Assembly: GCA_021199295.1 (NCBI GenBank) | Contig: JAJQII010000088.1 | Span: 1-33,166 of the forward strand | Length of the DNA: 33,166 nucleotides | Reading direction: 5' to 3' | Source of the DNA: Clostridia bacterium | GTDB lineage: Bacteria > Bacillota > Clostridia > Christensenellales > Borkfalkiaceae | Shown here: piece by piece, positions 1 to 9,319 of the stretch | How the letters are laid out: the number at the start of each line of letters is the position of its first letter | How positions within the stretch are numbered: position 1 is the first letter of the stretch | The notes under the pieces: generated by a model | Database searches by the model: none | The model's input: only the letters and a program-made list of their open reading frames with translations | Told to the model about the DNA's origin: nothing | Position numbers and translations under genes: made by a program

Positions 1-3000
1 CCTCTCCTGTTCGGTTATTTCCTGGTTGGCGGGCGACAAGCTTGGAATAACGGCAACAGCGCCTATTGCGTCTGCCTCGCTGAACGAAAGCGCGTTTTCG
101 CCGTAAACTTCTACCCTGTCAAGCCCGTTAAACTGGGTGACATCGGGTACAAGTATATCGTTGATTTGGCTTTCAAGATTGGCTTTGCGTGCCTCTGCAC
201 GGAGCGTATTTTCCCTGTTTGTTTGCACAAAATGGTCTATGCTCCTGTTAATCCTTTTCGAAACAGGGTCGTCTGCGATTATACGCTTTGCACGCTCTTC
301 GGCAAGGTCGATCCCGTCAAGCTGGTCTGAATATTCAGTCTTGTCGTATGCAGGGCCGTATACTATATTGGTTACCTTTACTTCGCATTTGCCGTTGCCT
401 TTTTGTTCGTATCCCTTGGCATCCACGGCGTGTTCGCCTGTAAGCAGGGCGTTCATTACCGCCATTTTGCCGAAATGTTCCTTTTCTGCGGCATTAAACC
501 TGTCGTAATCAGGCATAACGGTTTTAAGATAACTTTCTACAGGCTCGCCGTCTATGTAGAAAAGTTTTGTGACGTCTGCCCTCTCCTTAACGCCGTCTTT
601 CGGCTGAACGTCCAGTTTATAGTCGCGTATAACTTCGGGATTATAAATACTGTCGTTTATCCAGGGATACTCGTTTAAAATAAGCCTGTCGAAACTGTCT
701 GACGCGTTGAATATGCTGTCGGGCACTATTGCTTTGAAATTTATATCCCTTATTTTATCTTCTTGTGCAGAAGTGTCAAGTCCTGAAATAATAGAAACAG
801 CGTCTATTGTACCGGGCTGACTTAAATTGATTGACCGTTCTATAGGGCGGTTATCACTCAGATTGATTTCTCTGTTTAATTCCTGCTGTAAAGGGCGCAA
901 CAAATCTTCAGGCGTACGGTTTGCCATATCTTCGGCAAGGCGCTGCCCGCTCTCCCTGATATGCCGGTGCAACCTGACATTGTTTTCGTTAAACATTTCG
1001 CGCTGTCTTTTGGCAATTGCATCGTTCTTTGTATCTGCATACTTGTGCAGCGACTGCATTTTCGCCTCTGTTTTGGCGTTGATAGACTGGGCAAGCCCGT
1101 CGTCTGCGGAAAGCTGCCTGATATGTTCTTCGTCCTTTTCAGACAATTTAAAATTACGTGAGTCCCCCGTATAATCCACAACGGTGCTTACTGCAACCAT
1201 TACGGATTTATCTTCAAGCTGCTGGTAACGTTTTACGTATACGCCGTGCCTGTCAGAAAAAACATTGTTAAATATAGCGGCTTTGGTGTAGTTTAATTTA
1301 TCTTTTTCTGAAAGTTTGTCGTAAGTACTGCTGCCGAGCTGGCTTTTAACGTAACTTTCTGCGCTCACGCCGTCTATATAGAAAAGTTTTGTAAGATTTA
1401 CCTGTTCAACTCCCTTTTCGTCGATATATGTTCCGCAATAATCTTTTACGTCGTCTTGCTTTGCAAAGGCGAAAAATTGGGCATTGTTGTTTTGCAGCAT
1501 ATGGTCGAACAGATAGCCTGCACGGTCTATATCATATTCCCGAGCCGATTTAAGCGACAAATTCTTAAGCATCTGCTCATCGTCGTACCCAAGCTGCATT
1601 TTTGTATTTTCTACAGACTGTAAATTATGTATGCCGATTAAAGGTTCATCCCCGAATTGCAGCCCGTAATAGTTAATTTCTTTATTAACATCGCTTGCAG
1701 ACGCAGGGGTAGCTTCGACCTCGGTATATTTAATGGCGGGATCGTAATCCTTAAGCAAATCCTCATCTATAGCTTGCTCTTCTAAAAAACCTTCGAAGGC
1801 GGTTTTTGTGGCATTATCGACCATTTCCTGCGTTAAAAAAAAGGGAAGCACGTCGCTAATAACGGAATGGGCAAAATTATCCATATCGGGGGCAAGGTCT
1901 TGCTTATAATATGTTGCATCCACCTTTTTTTCGTAGCCGTTTTCGAGCATAACGCGGCAAACCTGGTTATAGACAAGCTGGCTGTAGTAATTCTTAATCT
2001 CGGCAAGAATTTCGTCGTCTATAGAGGCGTCGTTCTTTTGATAGTATTCCCCGATAGATTCAGCCGCTTTCATTGCTATTTTGCTTGCCGCTGCACGATA
2101 ATCAGGTACATTGGCATCACAAAGAACAACGGGCGCGGGAATATTATGTTCAGCAATAACCCCGCCGTTCCTTACAAACTGGTTTTTAGCTGTTGCTATG
2201 TTTCTAAAATACCCGTCCCTTATATCGTTGCGGTTGGCTCTTGCGACACTTTCATCAGCCCCTGAAATTTTATTGGTAACCTGATACCAGCTTTGGAAAT
2301 TTCCGTCGGTTAATTCAAAATCTTCACCCGACGTACGTATATTTATTTCATATCCCGTACGGTTAATAAATGATGAAAGATAATCGACATAGCTCTTGCC
2401 CTTATTATCTACGGTATACATATCGTTGACCTGTGCGACAGTTTTACCCATAACCACAGGTTCAAGCATATTATATACAATATCCCCTGATATTGCATTG
2501 GAGCGGTAATCGCCGCTTCCCGGGTTGCCGTTGCCATATTTTCTTTTAACGGAAATATTGCCGAAAGATTCTATGGTGTGGAGTGAATTATACGCGTTTT
2601 TATCTATAAAAGAATTTTCGGTCTGATTGTGGAGATTGGAAAACATTCTGTCGTAACCCGACTTGAGCGACCTGAAACTTTGCAGCGACGAAGCGTCCAT
2701 TTGGTCGGTAACGGAAACAGGGACTTCGCTTAAACTGCTGAGAAGCCTTGCGTCAAAAGATTTTTGCCATTCAAGGCTGTCGGGGCTAACAACGCCGTTT
2801 TCGGGGTCTTTTAACCCTTCGAACAGATTTAACATAACCTCTATATCCCGTTCTTCCACCTGGACTTTATTTAAGATTACATCGGTTGCCGCTATTTCCC
2901 TTCCGAATAATTTGCTATCGTATAACATAGCCATCTTAGTAAGGGAATCGATATCGTTTATATCCTTTGACTGAAAACCCGTTTTTTGCAAGTACAGTTT

Positions 3001-3015
3001 TAAATCTGTCTTCAT
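1..3015 (-). CDS. Giant repeat-module protein, paralogue of the next gene upstream; 3' end cut by window edge; possible frameshift at N-terminus
   Basis: I do not recognise the family. The minus-strand frame is open from an ATG at 3015 to base 1, giving 1005 codons with no stop, so the C-terminus is outside the window. It is a clear paralogue of the 2017-aa protein encoded at 3135-9188. Shared segments include the NIPAP...NVP block (about residue 289), the VLPFFLTQEMVDNATK block, and two LFYIDG modules (residues 544-549 and 818-823), each followed by a YL/YV helix, an ALxxG segment and VDAKGY or a similar sequence. No signal peptide or membrane segment is visible. Start choice is uncertain. 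The 3015 ATG has no Shine-Dalgarno, whereas ATG 3040 has a perfect AGGAGG and an MPNP start like the paralogue's MPAP, but it lies in another frame that stops at 2936-2938. One extra base near 2982-2987 would reconcile the two. It is probably a mostly intact gene with an indel or assembly error near the start. Confidence 0.85.
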   Translation of the reverse strand, partial: MKTDLKLYLQKTGFQSKDINDIDSLTKMAMLYDSKLFGREIAATDVILNKVQVEERDIEVMLNLFEGLKDPENGVVSPDSLEWQKSFDARLLSSLSEVPVSVTDQMDASSLQSFRSLKSGYDRMFSNLHNQTENSFIDKNAYNSLHTIESFGNISVKRKYGNGNPGSGDYRSNAISGDIVYNMLEPVVMGKTVAQVNDMYTVDNKGKSYVDYLSSFINRTGYEINIRTSGEDFELTDGNFQSWYQVTNKISGADESVARANRNDIRDGYFRNIATAKNQFVRNGGVIAEHNIPAPVVLCDANVPDYRAAASKIAMKAAESIGEYYQKNDASIDDEILAEIKNYYSQLVYNQVCRVMLENGYEKKVDATYYKQDLAPDMDNFAHSVISDVLPFFLTQEMVDNATKTAFEGFLEEQAIDEDLLKDYDPAIKYTEVEATPASASDVNKEINYYGLQFGDEPLIGIHNLQSVENTKMQLGYDDEQMLKNLSLKSAREYDIDRAGYLFDHMLQNNNAQFFAFAKQDDVKDYCGTYIDEKGVEQVNLTKLFYIDGVSAESYVKSQLGSSTYDKLSEKDKLNYTKAAIFNNVFSDRHGVYVKRYQQLEDKSVMVAVSTVVDYTGDSRNFKLSEKDEEHIRQLSADDGLAQSINAKTEAKMQSLHKYADTKNDAIAKRQREMFNENNVRLHRHIRESGQRLAEDMANRTPEDLLRPLQQELNREINLSDNRPIERSINLSQPGTIDAVSIISGLDTSAQEDKIRDINFKAIVPDSIFNASDSFDRLILNEYPWINDSIYNPEVIRDYKLDVQPKDGVKERADVTKLFYIDGEPVESYLKTVMPDYDRFNAAEKEHFGKMAVMNALLTGEHAVDAKGYEQKGNGKCEVKVTNIVYGPAYDKTEYSDQLDGIDLAEERAKRIIADDPVSKRINRSIDHFVQTNRENTLRAEARKANLESQINDILVPDVTQFNGLDRVEVYGENALSFSEADAIGAVAVIPSLSPANQEITEQER

Positions 3016-3048
3016 ATTTTGTTAAATCGGGGTTAGGCATGAATAATT

Positions 3049-3054
3049 CCTCCT
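3049..3054 (-). promoter_or_regulatory. Shine-Dalgarno AGGAGG pointing to ATG 3040
   Basis: The minus strand carries AGGAGG with an 8-base spacer to the ATG at 3040-3038. This is the best ribosome binding site near the leftmost gene. It starts a 34-codon frame (MPNPDLTKYE...) that is out of phase with the long downstream frame, so it determines how the start of that gene should be read. Confidence 0.75.
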
Positions 3055-3095
3055 CTTATCGCATTAACACGCATTTTATTACATTTAGATATACG

Positions 3096-3130
3096 AAAAA
3101 CGGCGACTGTTGTTACATAGCCGCCGTTTT
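3096..3130 (-). terminator. Intrinsic terminator after the 2017-aa giant protein gene
   Basis: Read on the minus strand, AAAACGGCG (3130-3122) pairs with CGCCGTTTT (3105-3097). Partial pairing continues towards the loop, and a T-run (3100-3096) follows. It begins only four bases after the stop codon at 3135 and separates the two giant paralogous genes. Confidence 0.75.
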
Positions 3131-3134
3131 AAAA

Positions 3135-6100
3135 TTACTTGGATATAGTTGCTTTAAGATCTTCTGCCTTTTCTTCTTCGATATGGGTTTTATCGCCGCC
3201 GCCTGTCTTGACGGCTTCGGTAAACATACCCTTTTCTACCTTCTTTCTTGTTTCTTTTTCTTCCTGTTCTGCAACTTCTGATTTATCTTCAGTTGCATTC
3301 TTTACAGGTTGTTCTGAAACAATTTGCTTGTTCTGCAGATCGTTTTCGGGAGCTGGCTGGGCAGGTTTAACTTCCTGCACTTCAGGGCTCTTTACCGTTT
3401 TTTCTGGTGTCTTTTCTTCAACGGGAGAAATAATCTGTTCAGCGGGCTTGGGCTCGCTTACGTTCTTTTCCTCGGTAACTTTTTCAGTTACAACCGTTTC
3501 TTCAGCTGTCTTTTGCTTTTCTGCCGTTTCTTCAACAACTTTTTCAGTTACCTTTTCAGCTTCAGGGGCTTTGTGTACTTTTTCTACATTGGCTTCGGGG
3601 TCTGGCAATACGTTTACCTTACTCCTTGCGTCGCTGAGTTGCACAGCCTGCTCCAAATAACCGTTATGCAACCCTTCGAACGCTTCCTTAGCCTTTGCAT
3701 TTATCGAATCCACAATCGGCTTGTTAGCTTCAAGAATACTGTCTACACGGGAATCACGTGATGCCCTTTCCTCTTCCAGTACTTCGGCAGACTTTTCTGA
3801 CGGCTTATAAATCAAAGTACGCACTTCAAGGTTGCAATTCATTTTGCCGTCGTGGGAATAGTACAAAGCGTCTACAGGGGGCTCGCCTTTTACCAACGCC
3901 TGCATAATGGCGACTTTTGCAAAATTCTGCTTGTTGCTTATGGTAGCCCTTTTATATCCCGGGATATTGGCTTCAAGGTACTGATCTACAGGCATTCCGT
4001 CTATATAGAACAGATTTGTTACCTGCCCTTTACAGCTTGCCGATATGTCGGGATTGTTTAGACTTTCGGTATAACCGGGGAACTGTTTAATCAATTTGTC
4101 AAATTCCCTTGCGGCGTCTACCATGTTAGACATGGTGTTTACCGTATAGTCAATATTTCGTATAGAGTTTTCAACTGCTTCGTGATCAGCGGCAACTATA
4201 TTACCCTTGGGTGTACCGAAGGTAATCTCTGGGCCTGCCGCATCGCGGTGTGCGCCTATATGGAATACGTTTTCTGCCGTAATAAGTTCGGGTCTGCCTT
4301 CTGCGTAATGCAAAGAAGTATCTACTTTGCCAAAGTCTGTATCGGGATAATAGGTATTTAATCCCTTTAAGGCATTCTTCGTGGCATTGTTTACAATATC
4401 TTTGCTTATGAAGTACGGAAGAACGCCGCCGTGTTTTGCAAACTCATCCATATCGTTTGCAAGATCTTCATTTAACGCCGCGTTTTTGCAATTTTCAGGA
4501 TAACCGCTTTCGAGCAGAGATTTCTTTACCTGCGTTTCTACCAATCTGCCGTATTCTTTTTTGATTTTGGGATCAAGGTAACGGTTGTTAAGGCTTATGT
4601 ACTGCCTTTCAAGCGAAATCATAGCTTCGGCAGCAATCCTCTTTGCAGCCTTATCCATATCGGGCACATTCTCTTTATCCATAAGCTGAGGAATGGCTTC
4701 TTCGTATTCCTGTAACTTTTTGCCGCCGCCTTTGACGTATTCTTCTTTTGCATCCTCAAGCGCCTGGTTATAAATCATCTGGAATTTTTGCTTATTTATA
4801 CCATCGGGCAAATTTCCCGTTCTCTGGAATTCTTCCACATCGCCTGCGGTAATGCCGCTTTGGCGGTATAGGTTTACAAGCATATCCATCTGCCTGGTAA
4901 CACAGTCTAAATAGCTTCTCCCCGCTACGTTTACAGGGTAAATCTTTTCAAGCTCTTCAGCCGTTTTACCCTTTATTACAGGGCCGAGGGCATTGTAAGC
5001 AAGCGTTGCGCTAAATGCCCTTCGCACGTTTTCGGCGCTGTAGCCGTTGCCGAACGACATATCGTTGAGGATATTTAAAGTTTTTTCGTAATAAGAGAAC
5101 GTGGTGGTAAGTTTTCTGTACGGCTCTATCAGCGAAGCCGTCTTATCCATCTCCCTCTTATTCTTTAAAATAGCGTCGCTGAAAGTAACAAAGAAAGACT
5201 TGTATTGGGCAGCCGCCTCAGCCATTCTGCTTATCTCGTACTTTTTGCCGGCAATGCTGTTTATATCGGTCAGATTTACAATACTGTCGACATTTGCCGA
5301 TATTGCCGTGTGCATATAATCGCGCTGTATATCAATAATTTCTTCTATCTTAGGGGTTAATTGAGCACTATCTACCAGCCTTAAAGCAAACAAATCCTCT
5401 GATTCAAGAGTGTGATCTTCGAAGAACTGGAACATATCGGCAACGTTCGTGCTATTGACTTCAGCACTATTTAACAACACGTCTTCTGTAGACACGTTTG
5501 CCAAGTCAACCTGCCAGTCGCTGGGAGCGCCTCCGCTTGCTATTAAAGCCTCGTTTTGCTTTTTCGCCTGCAATCTCTGGTGCAGATGATACATTTTTGC
5601 AAGGGCGACAAACTCTATTTCAGGATTTTCTCCCGACCTCATGTTTACATTAATGTTATCGTCAACGGCATTCTGGAACGAACTCCCGTCCCTCTGGTAT
5701 TGATTCATAACACGGCGAACGATTCTATTCTGTTCACGGTTTTCTGCCGCGATAAGTTCTTCAGTCTGCTGTCTTATGCCTGCGTTATTTATTATGTTAG
5801 CATATGCTGCACTCTTATCTGATATAATGCCTGCAACATTATCTGCGGCAACGATAGCTGCTGCACGTGTCTGCGAACCCCTGCGGCGGAAAAATCCCTC
5901 GGCGCGCTTTGCGTAGTCGGCATAAACTACGTTGCTTACTTTTACCTCGCACTTATTGTCCCGCGTCTGGACGTAACCCTTTGCGTCTACATTATGGCTA
6001 CCGCTTACAAGCGAATTCATAATGGTTGCTTTTGCAAGGTCAACCTTGTTTTCTTGCGAAAGGTTATCGTAGCCGTTTACATTCTTTCTAAGGTAGCTGT

Positions 6101-9100
6101 CAACACTCTGCCCGTCTATATAGAAAAGCTCTGTAGGGTTGGATATATTTTCGGTTACCGCGATGTTGCCAAGGTTATTTGCAACCCACGGGATATTCTG
6201 GGCGAAAGTGTCAAAACTGTAAGCCGCCGTCCTTAAGTCCATGCTGTTAAAATCGGGCGATTTTAAATTTACATTTTTTATAATTCTTTCCTGGTTGGCG
6301 TCAATTTTGGGCGTTGCCGTTATATCAGAAATTTCATCGGCTTTGGCAAGCTGCATATCGCTTATTTCAGCGGCATTTGCTACGGGATTTTCGGCGTAAA
6401 TTTTTTCTACTTCTTCGTCTAAGTTTCCAAGCCCGGTTAAAAAGGCAGATTTTATATCGGTATACTCTATGCCCTCTATCTGCATTCTGTTGAACGCAGC
6501 CGACTGGGCAGGATAATAAGTCTTCATGCCCGTTACGGCGATTGACGAAGCCTTGCTTATAAGCTCCATACTTATATTGCTCGGCAGGGCATTGGTCTGC
6601 CCGTTTATAAACGCGGTCATTTCTGCCTGAAGCTCGTCACCTTGTATAACAGCCCTGCTCTTATCCACATAGCCGTCTTCTACTATAAGGCGCTTTAACT
6701 GTGTTTCGAAGAGTCTGCCGTAGTCTTCTATAATTTTATCAGCTTCTTCCGCCGGTAAATTGTCGCCCAGCTGGTTGCGCATAAGCATTTTTGCGCTTTC
6801 GGCTATCTTTGCGGCAGCACTTTCAAATTCAGGCACGCCTTTATGGTCAACAATTATCGGGGCGGGAGTATTATAATCTTTTAATTTTGCGGCAGGATTG
6901 TCATGCTTAAGATCATTGGCTGCTTCAAGCATTATATTATTAACTAAAGACTGCCACTGCTCAGCACTGATGCGCTCGGGGAATTTACCCGTATTCTGGT
7001 ATTCAACAACCTCTTCCGTTGTCAGCTTTAAATTGGTAAATGCCGAAAGAGAAGCGATATAAAGCAAAAATACGTAATTGTCTTTTTTTCCTGCCGTCGT
7101 GGGATACATATCCCCTAACTGGCTGTTGGTTCTGCCCTTTATCAAAGGCGCAAGCGTACGCAAGGTAAACGTCGTGGCAAACGCGGCGGAAGATGATTGC
7201 ACATTAAGCGACTGGCTGAGCATTGTAACCAGCGAGGCCTTTGCTTCTGTACGCGTTGCAAGACCTTTTTCAACCTTGTATTCTTTTACGCTGTAGCTTG
7301 CCCCGCGGTAATTCTGGAAACACTGTCCTGCATCTATATAAATAATATCCTGGTTTTCGAAGACATCCTTATTTGCCCTGATGGATTGTATATCCTCTAC
7401 GTCGCACATATCGCTTAATTCGATTTCGTCATATGCACGATAAAAGGCATCGCTGACTTTTATTACCTGGTCGGTTTTAGTTTTATCGAAGATCTTGCCA
7501 TCTTTGGCTATTTGATTATTTTGCGCACAAGCGTTTTTACTGTAAAAATCAAGCGCCTCTACAACATCATCGTCGGTGATAGGCGATTTTCCCATCAGAA
7601 TATCGCGGGCTAATTCGGGATGCGTAGATATTTTATACATCCTTACCATGCTCGCAATACTTATTTCCCTTTGTACCGCCATAAGACCGACATTTTCTAA
7701 TATATCCGTAGCCTGGCTTGCTTCATTTTTATCTTTTAAGTGAGTAAGACCGTCAAGCTCTCGTATGGTATACGATCTTTCCTCCTGCGGGTTATCTTCG
7801 TACCCGAGCCCTTCCATTGTAAAATTGCCAAGAACGGCAGTCTGCTCGGGATATAAGTCCATTACGCCTTCAAGAGCTGTGTCTGTCGCCTGTTTTACAA
7901 GAATGTTGCTTATGCCTGAAGGAAGAATGTTGCTGCTTTTATCTGTAAAAGCCTGCATCTCCCTTTCGAGTTCTGCCTGGTTTTGCGCCTCTTTACATTT
8001 TTTGACGTAACCGTCTTTTAACAAAATGCGTTTTATCTGCGTTTCTACTATTGCAGAATAATCTTCTAATATTTTATCCCTTTCTTCCTGCGGTAAGTCA
8101 GAGCCTATCTTGCTTTCCATAAGCGCTCTGGCTTCGTCGGCTATTCTCTTTGCCGCGTCCTCAAAGGCGGGAACGTTTTCGTGGTCGAAAACTAACGGGG
8201 CAGGGATATTATATGCTTTGACCTTTGCCTTGTTCCTGCTACTATAAAGACTTTCTAATTCAGCCAGCTGGTTATCATAGAGTTCCTGTAGCTGTTTTTT
8301 GTCAACCGAAGACGGCCAAGCGCCTGTCTTCTGATATTCCATAACTTCTTCTTCAGTAAGATTGGTAAACGCTGGTTTGACTAATTCGCTGGTAAGAGCC
8401 ATTGTGTCAAAGTAACTATTCCTGCCGCCCTGTTTGGGATACATTTTAAGCAGCTGATCGGTAGTTTTATTCTTAATCAGCGGATAAAACATCTGATAAA
8501 CAAAGGTATTGTACATTGCATGATCTTTGCTTTGCATGTTTACCATATCAAAGTGGAAGATAGAATACGTTGATGCCGTTTCCCAGTAGTCGTGCATATA
8601 CTTGCTCGACTCATCCTTATTGTGCGAGTATTTTGTTCCCACCTGCGAACGCCTTTCACCGCGAAGCCTTTCGTAACACTGGCTGGCATCAAGATACAAG
8701 TGCATAAAGCAATCGAGGGCGTCTTCATTTTTCCTGTTTGCTTCGATATCGTTGACGTCGGCAAGATCGTCTATGGTGATAAGTTCTTTAACAGCAAGCA
8801 AGTACGCGTCCTGTACAGCCACGATTTCGTCCATATTCTTTTCGTTTACGAACGTCTTGGTTGTCCCTTCTGGAACACGGCCGTTGCCCTCGTTATAATA
8901 ACTGCCGTTTGCTCGGCAAACGTGGTTACCATAAAATTCCATAGCCGCGTCAACGTCGGCTCTGGTTAAAGTTGATCTGCCGAGAAGAATGTCCTTTACC
9001 TTTTCGGGATCGTTAATATTAGCGTAAATTTTATGAAGTTTTATTACGCTTGCAATAGATTGCGGTCTTGTCGCGGCAGAAAAACCTGCAGCATCAAGAA

Positions 9101-9188
9101 CTTTTGCATAGCTCTCCCATTCTTCCGTGCTTATATTAAGGTTTTTAATTTCATGTTCAATAAATTCCAATTCACCAGGTGCGGGCAT
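3135..9188 (-). CDS. Giant (2017 aa) protein with three helical repeat modules, two LFYIDG modules and an acidic E/K/P/V tail; family unknown
   Basis: I do not recognise the family. The start is set at 9188 (MPAPGELEF) because GAGGAG lies six bases upstream. The reading frame is open a further 20 codons to 9248, but that part overlaps the terminator region. Internal repeats are visible by eye. A module of about 450 residues occurs at roughly 1-480 and 490-930, and again more divergently at about 1190-1630. Each copy contains an NIPAP/NTPAP/EAIPQ...VP block (near residues 324, 770 and 1497), an ETQ(I/L/V)K(R/K) block and a closing YYP/LYP block. LFYIDG modules occur at 1021-1026 and 1726-1731. 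The last 160 or so residues are low-complexity Glu/Lys/Pro/Val. No signal peptide, membrane helix or enzyme motif is seen, so it is probably cytoplasmic or exported by a dedicated route. Terminators on both sides suggest its own transcript. Its place after an exporter operon makes an effector, substrate or scaffold role possible, but this is unproven. Confidence 0.9.
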   Translation of the reverse strand: MPAPGELEFIEHEIKNLNISTEEWESYAKVLDAAGFSAATRPQSIASVIKLHKIYANINDPEKVKDILLGRSTLTRADVDAAMEFYGNHVCRANGSYYNEGNGRVPEGTTKTFVNEKNMDEIVAVQDAYLLAVKELITIDDLADVNDIEANRKNEDALDCFMHLYLDASQCYERLRGERRSQVGTKYSHNKDESSKYMHDYWETASTYSIFHFDMVNMQSKDHAMYNTFVYQMFYPLIKNKTTDQLLKMYPKQGGRNSYFDTMALTSELVKPAFTNLTEEEVMEYQKTGAWPSSVDKKQLQELYDNQLAELESLYSSRNKAKVKAYNIPAPLVFDHENVPAFEDAAKRIADEARALMESKIGSDLPQEERDKILEDYSAIVETQIKRILLKDGYVKKCKEAQNQAELEREMQAFTDKSSNILPSGISNILVKQATDTALEGVMDLYPEQTAVLGNFTMEGLGYEDNPQEERSYTIRELDGLTHLKDKNEASQATDILENVGLMAVQREISIASMVRMYKISTHPELARDILMGKSPITDDDVVEALDFYSKNACAQNNQIAKDGKIFDKTKTDQVIKVSDAFYRAYDEIELSDMCDVEDIQSIRANKDVFENQDIIYIDAGQCFQNYRGASYSVKEYKVEKGLATRTEAKASLVTMLSQSLNVQSSSAAFATTFTLRTLAPLIKGRTNSQLGDMYPTTAGKKDNYVFLLYIASLSAFTNLKLTTEEVVEYQNTGKFPERISAEQWQSLVNNIMLEAANDLKHDNPAAKLKDYNTPAPIIVDHKGVPEFESAAAKIAESAKMLMRNQLGDNLPAEEADKIIEDYGRLFETQLKRLIVEDGYVDKSRAVIQGDELQAEMTAFINGQTNALPSNISMELISKASSIAVTGMKTYYPAQSAAFNRMQIEGIEYTDIKSAFLTGLGNLDEEVEKIYAENPVANAAEISDMQLAKADEISDITATPKIDANQERIIKNVNLKSPDFNSMDLRTAAYSFDTFAQNIPWVANNLGNIAVTENISNPTELFYIDGQSVDSYLRKNVNGYDNLSQENKVDLAKATIMNSLVSGSHNVDAKGYVQTRDNKCEVKVSNVVYADYAKRAEGFFRRRGSQTRAAAIVAADNVAGIISDKSAAYANIINNAGIRQQTEELIAAENREQNRIVRRVMNQYQRDGSSFQNAVDDNINVNMRSGENPEIEFVALAKMYHLHQRLQAKKQNEALIASGGAPSDWQVDLANVSTEDVLLNSAEVNSTNVADMFQFFEDHTLESEDLFALRLVDSAQLTPKIEEIIDIQRDYMHTAISANVDSIVNLTDINSIAGKKYEISRMAEAAAQYKSFFVTFSDAILKNKREMDKTASLIEPYRKLTTTFSYYEKTLNILNDMSFGNGYSAENVRRAFSATLAYNALGPVIKGKTAEELEKIYPVNVAGRSYLDCVTRQMDMLVNLYRQSGITAGDVEEFQRTGNLPDGINKQKFQMIYNQALEDAKEEYVKGGGKKLQEYEEAIPQLMDKENVPDMDKAAKRIAAEAMISLERQYISLNNRYLDPKIKKEYGRLVETQVKKSLLESGYPENCKNAALNEDLANDMDEFAKHGGVLPYFISKDIVNNATKNALKGLNTYYPDTDFGKVDTSLHYAEGRPELITAENVFHIGAHRDAAGPEITFGTPKGNIVAADHEAVENSIRNIDYTVNTMSNMVDAAREFDKLIKQFPGYTESLNNPDISASCKGQVTNLFYIDGMPVDQYLEANIPGYKRATISNKQNFAKVAIMQALVKGEPPVDALYYSHDGKMNCNLEVRTLIYKPSEKSAEVLEEERASRDSRVDSILEANKPIVDSINAKAKEAFEGLHNGYLEQAVQLSDARSKVNVLPDPEANVEKVHKAPEAEKVTEKVVEETAEKQKTAEETVVTEKVTEEKNVSEPKPAEQIISPVEEKTPEKTVKSPEVQEVKPAQPAPENDLQNKQIVSEQPVKNATEDKSEVAEQEEKETRKKVEKGMFTEAVKTGGGDKTHIEEEKAEDLKATISK
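3140..3620 (-). repeat. Low-complexity Glu/Lys/Pro/Val C-terminal tail coding region
   Basis: The final 160 or so codons of the giant protein encode an imperfectly repetitive tail built from units such as EKVTEK, EETAEK, TVVTEKV, PEKTVKSPE and KPAQPAP. It is highly charged and probably disordered. It differs sharply in composition from the helical modules before it and has no counterpart in the visible part of the neighbouring paralogue, whose 3' end is outside the window. Confidence 0.7.
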
Positions 9189-9194
9189 ATCATA

Positions 9195-9200
9195 CTCCTC
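9195..9200 (-). promoter_or_regulatory. Shine-Dalgarno GAGGAG fixing the start at 9188
   Basis: On the minus strand GAGGAG is followed by a six-base spacer (TATGAT) and ATG at 9188. This argues against the longer in-frame start at 9248 for the 2017-aa protein. Confidence 0.8.
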
Positions 9201-9246
9201 TATTTTTGCAATAAAAATATTAAAAATTCTTCTATATTTTATACGC

Positions 9247-9277
9247 AAAAAGGCGGCTGTCGTTACACAGCCGCCTT
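9247..9277 (-). terminator. Strong intrinsic terminator after the ABC exporter gene
   Basis: There is a perfect 11-bp stem, AAGGCGGCTGT (9250-9260) with ACAGCCGCCTT (9267-9277), and a six-base loop. On the minus strand it is followed by a short T-run (9251-9247). It lies 43 bases past the stop of the second ABC transporter gene, in the only non-coding gap between the exporter genes and the giant protein gene. It probably ends the block 2 transcript. Confidence 0.85.
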
Positions 9278-9319
9278 AAAGTTTAACTCTTTTTATGTAT
9301 GGTTTGCATTGCGGGGCAT

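Noticed and set aside
2981..2987. A AAA AAC heptamer in the correct register of the ATG 3040 frame, suggesting programmed -1 frameshifting
   Set aside because: The gene body is in the +1 (equivalently -2) frame relative to ATG 3040. A -1 slip would enter the third frame, so the heptamer cannot explain the frame change.
3139..3660. Open plus-strand frames opposite the Glu/Lys-rich tail (about 173 and 145 codons)
   Set aside because: They are mirror images of a low-complexity coding region, give Ser/Phe/Cys-rich nonsense-like proteins and have no ribosome binding sites or plus-strand neighbours.
9189..9248. Longer start at 9248 for the 2017-aa giant protein
   Set aside because: The extra 20 codons overlap the terminator region and lack a ribosome binding site, while GAGGAG is ideally placed for ATG 9188, which also gives the MPxP start shared with the neighbouring paralogue frame.
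3016..9319. Promoters upstream of the two giant genes, for example A/T-rich stretches at 3060-3095 and 9200-9246
   Set aside because: The sequences are generally A/T-rich and no -35/-10 pair with proper spacing stood out, so I did not annotate them although promoters after the terminators are expected.
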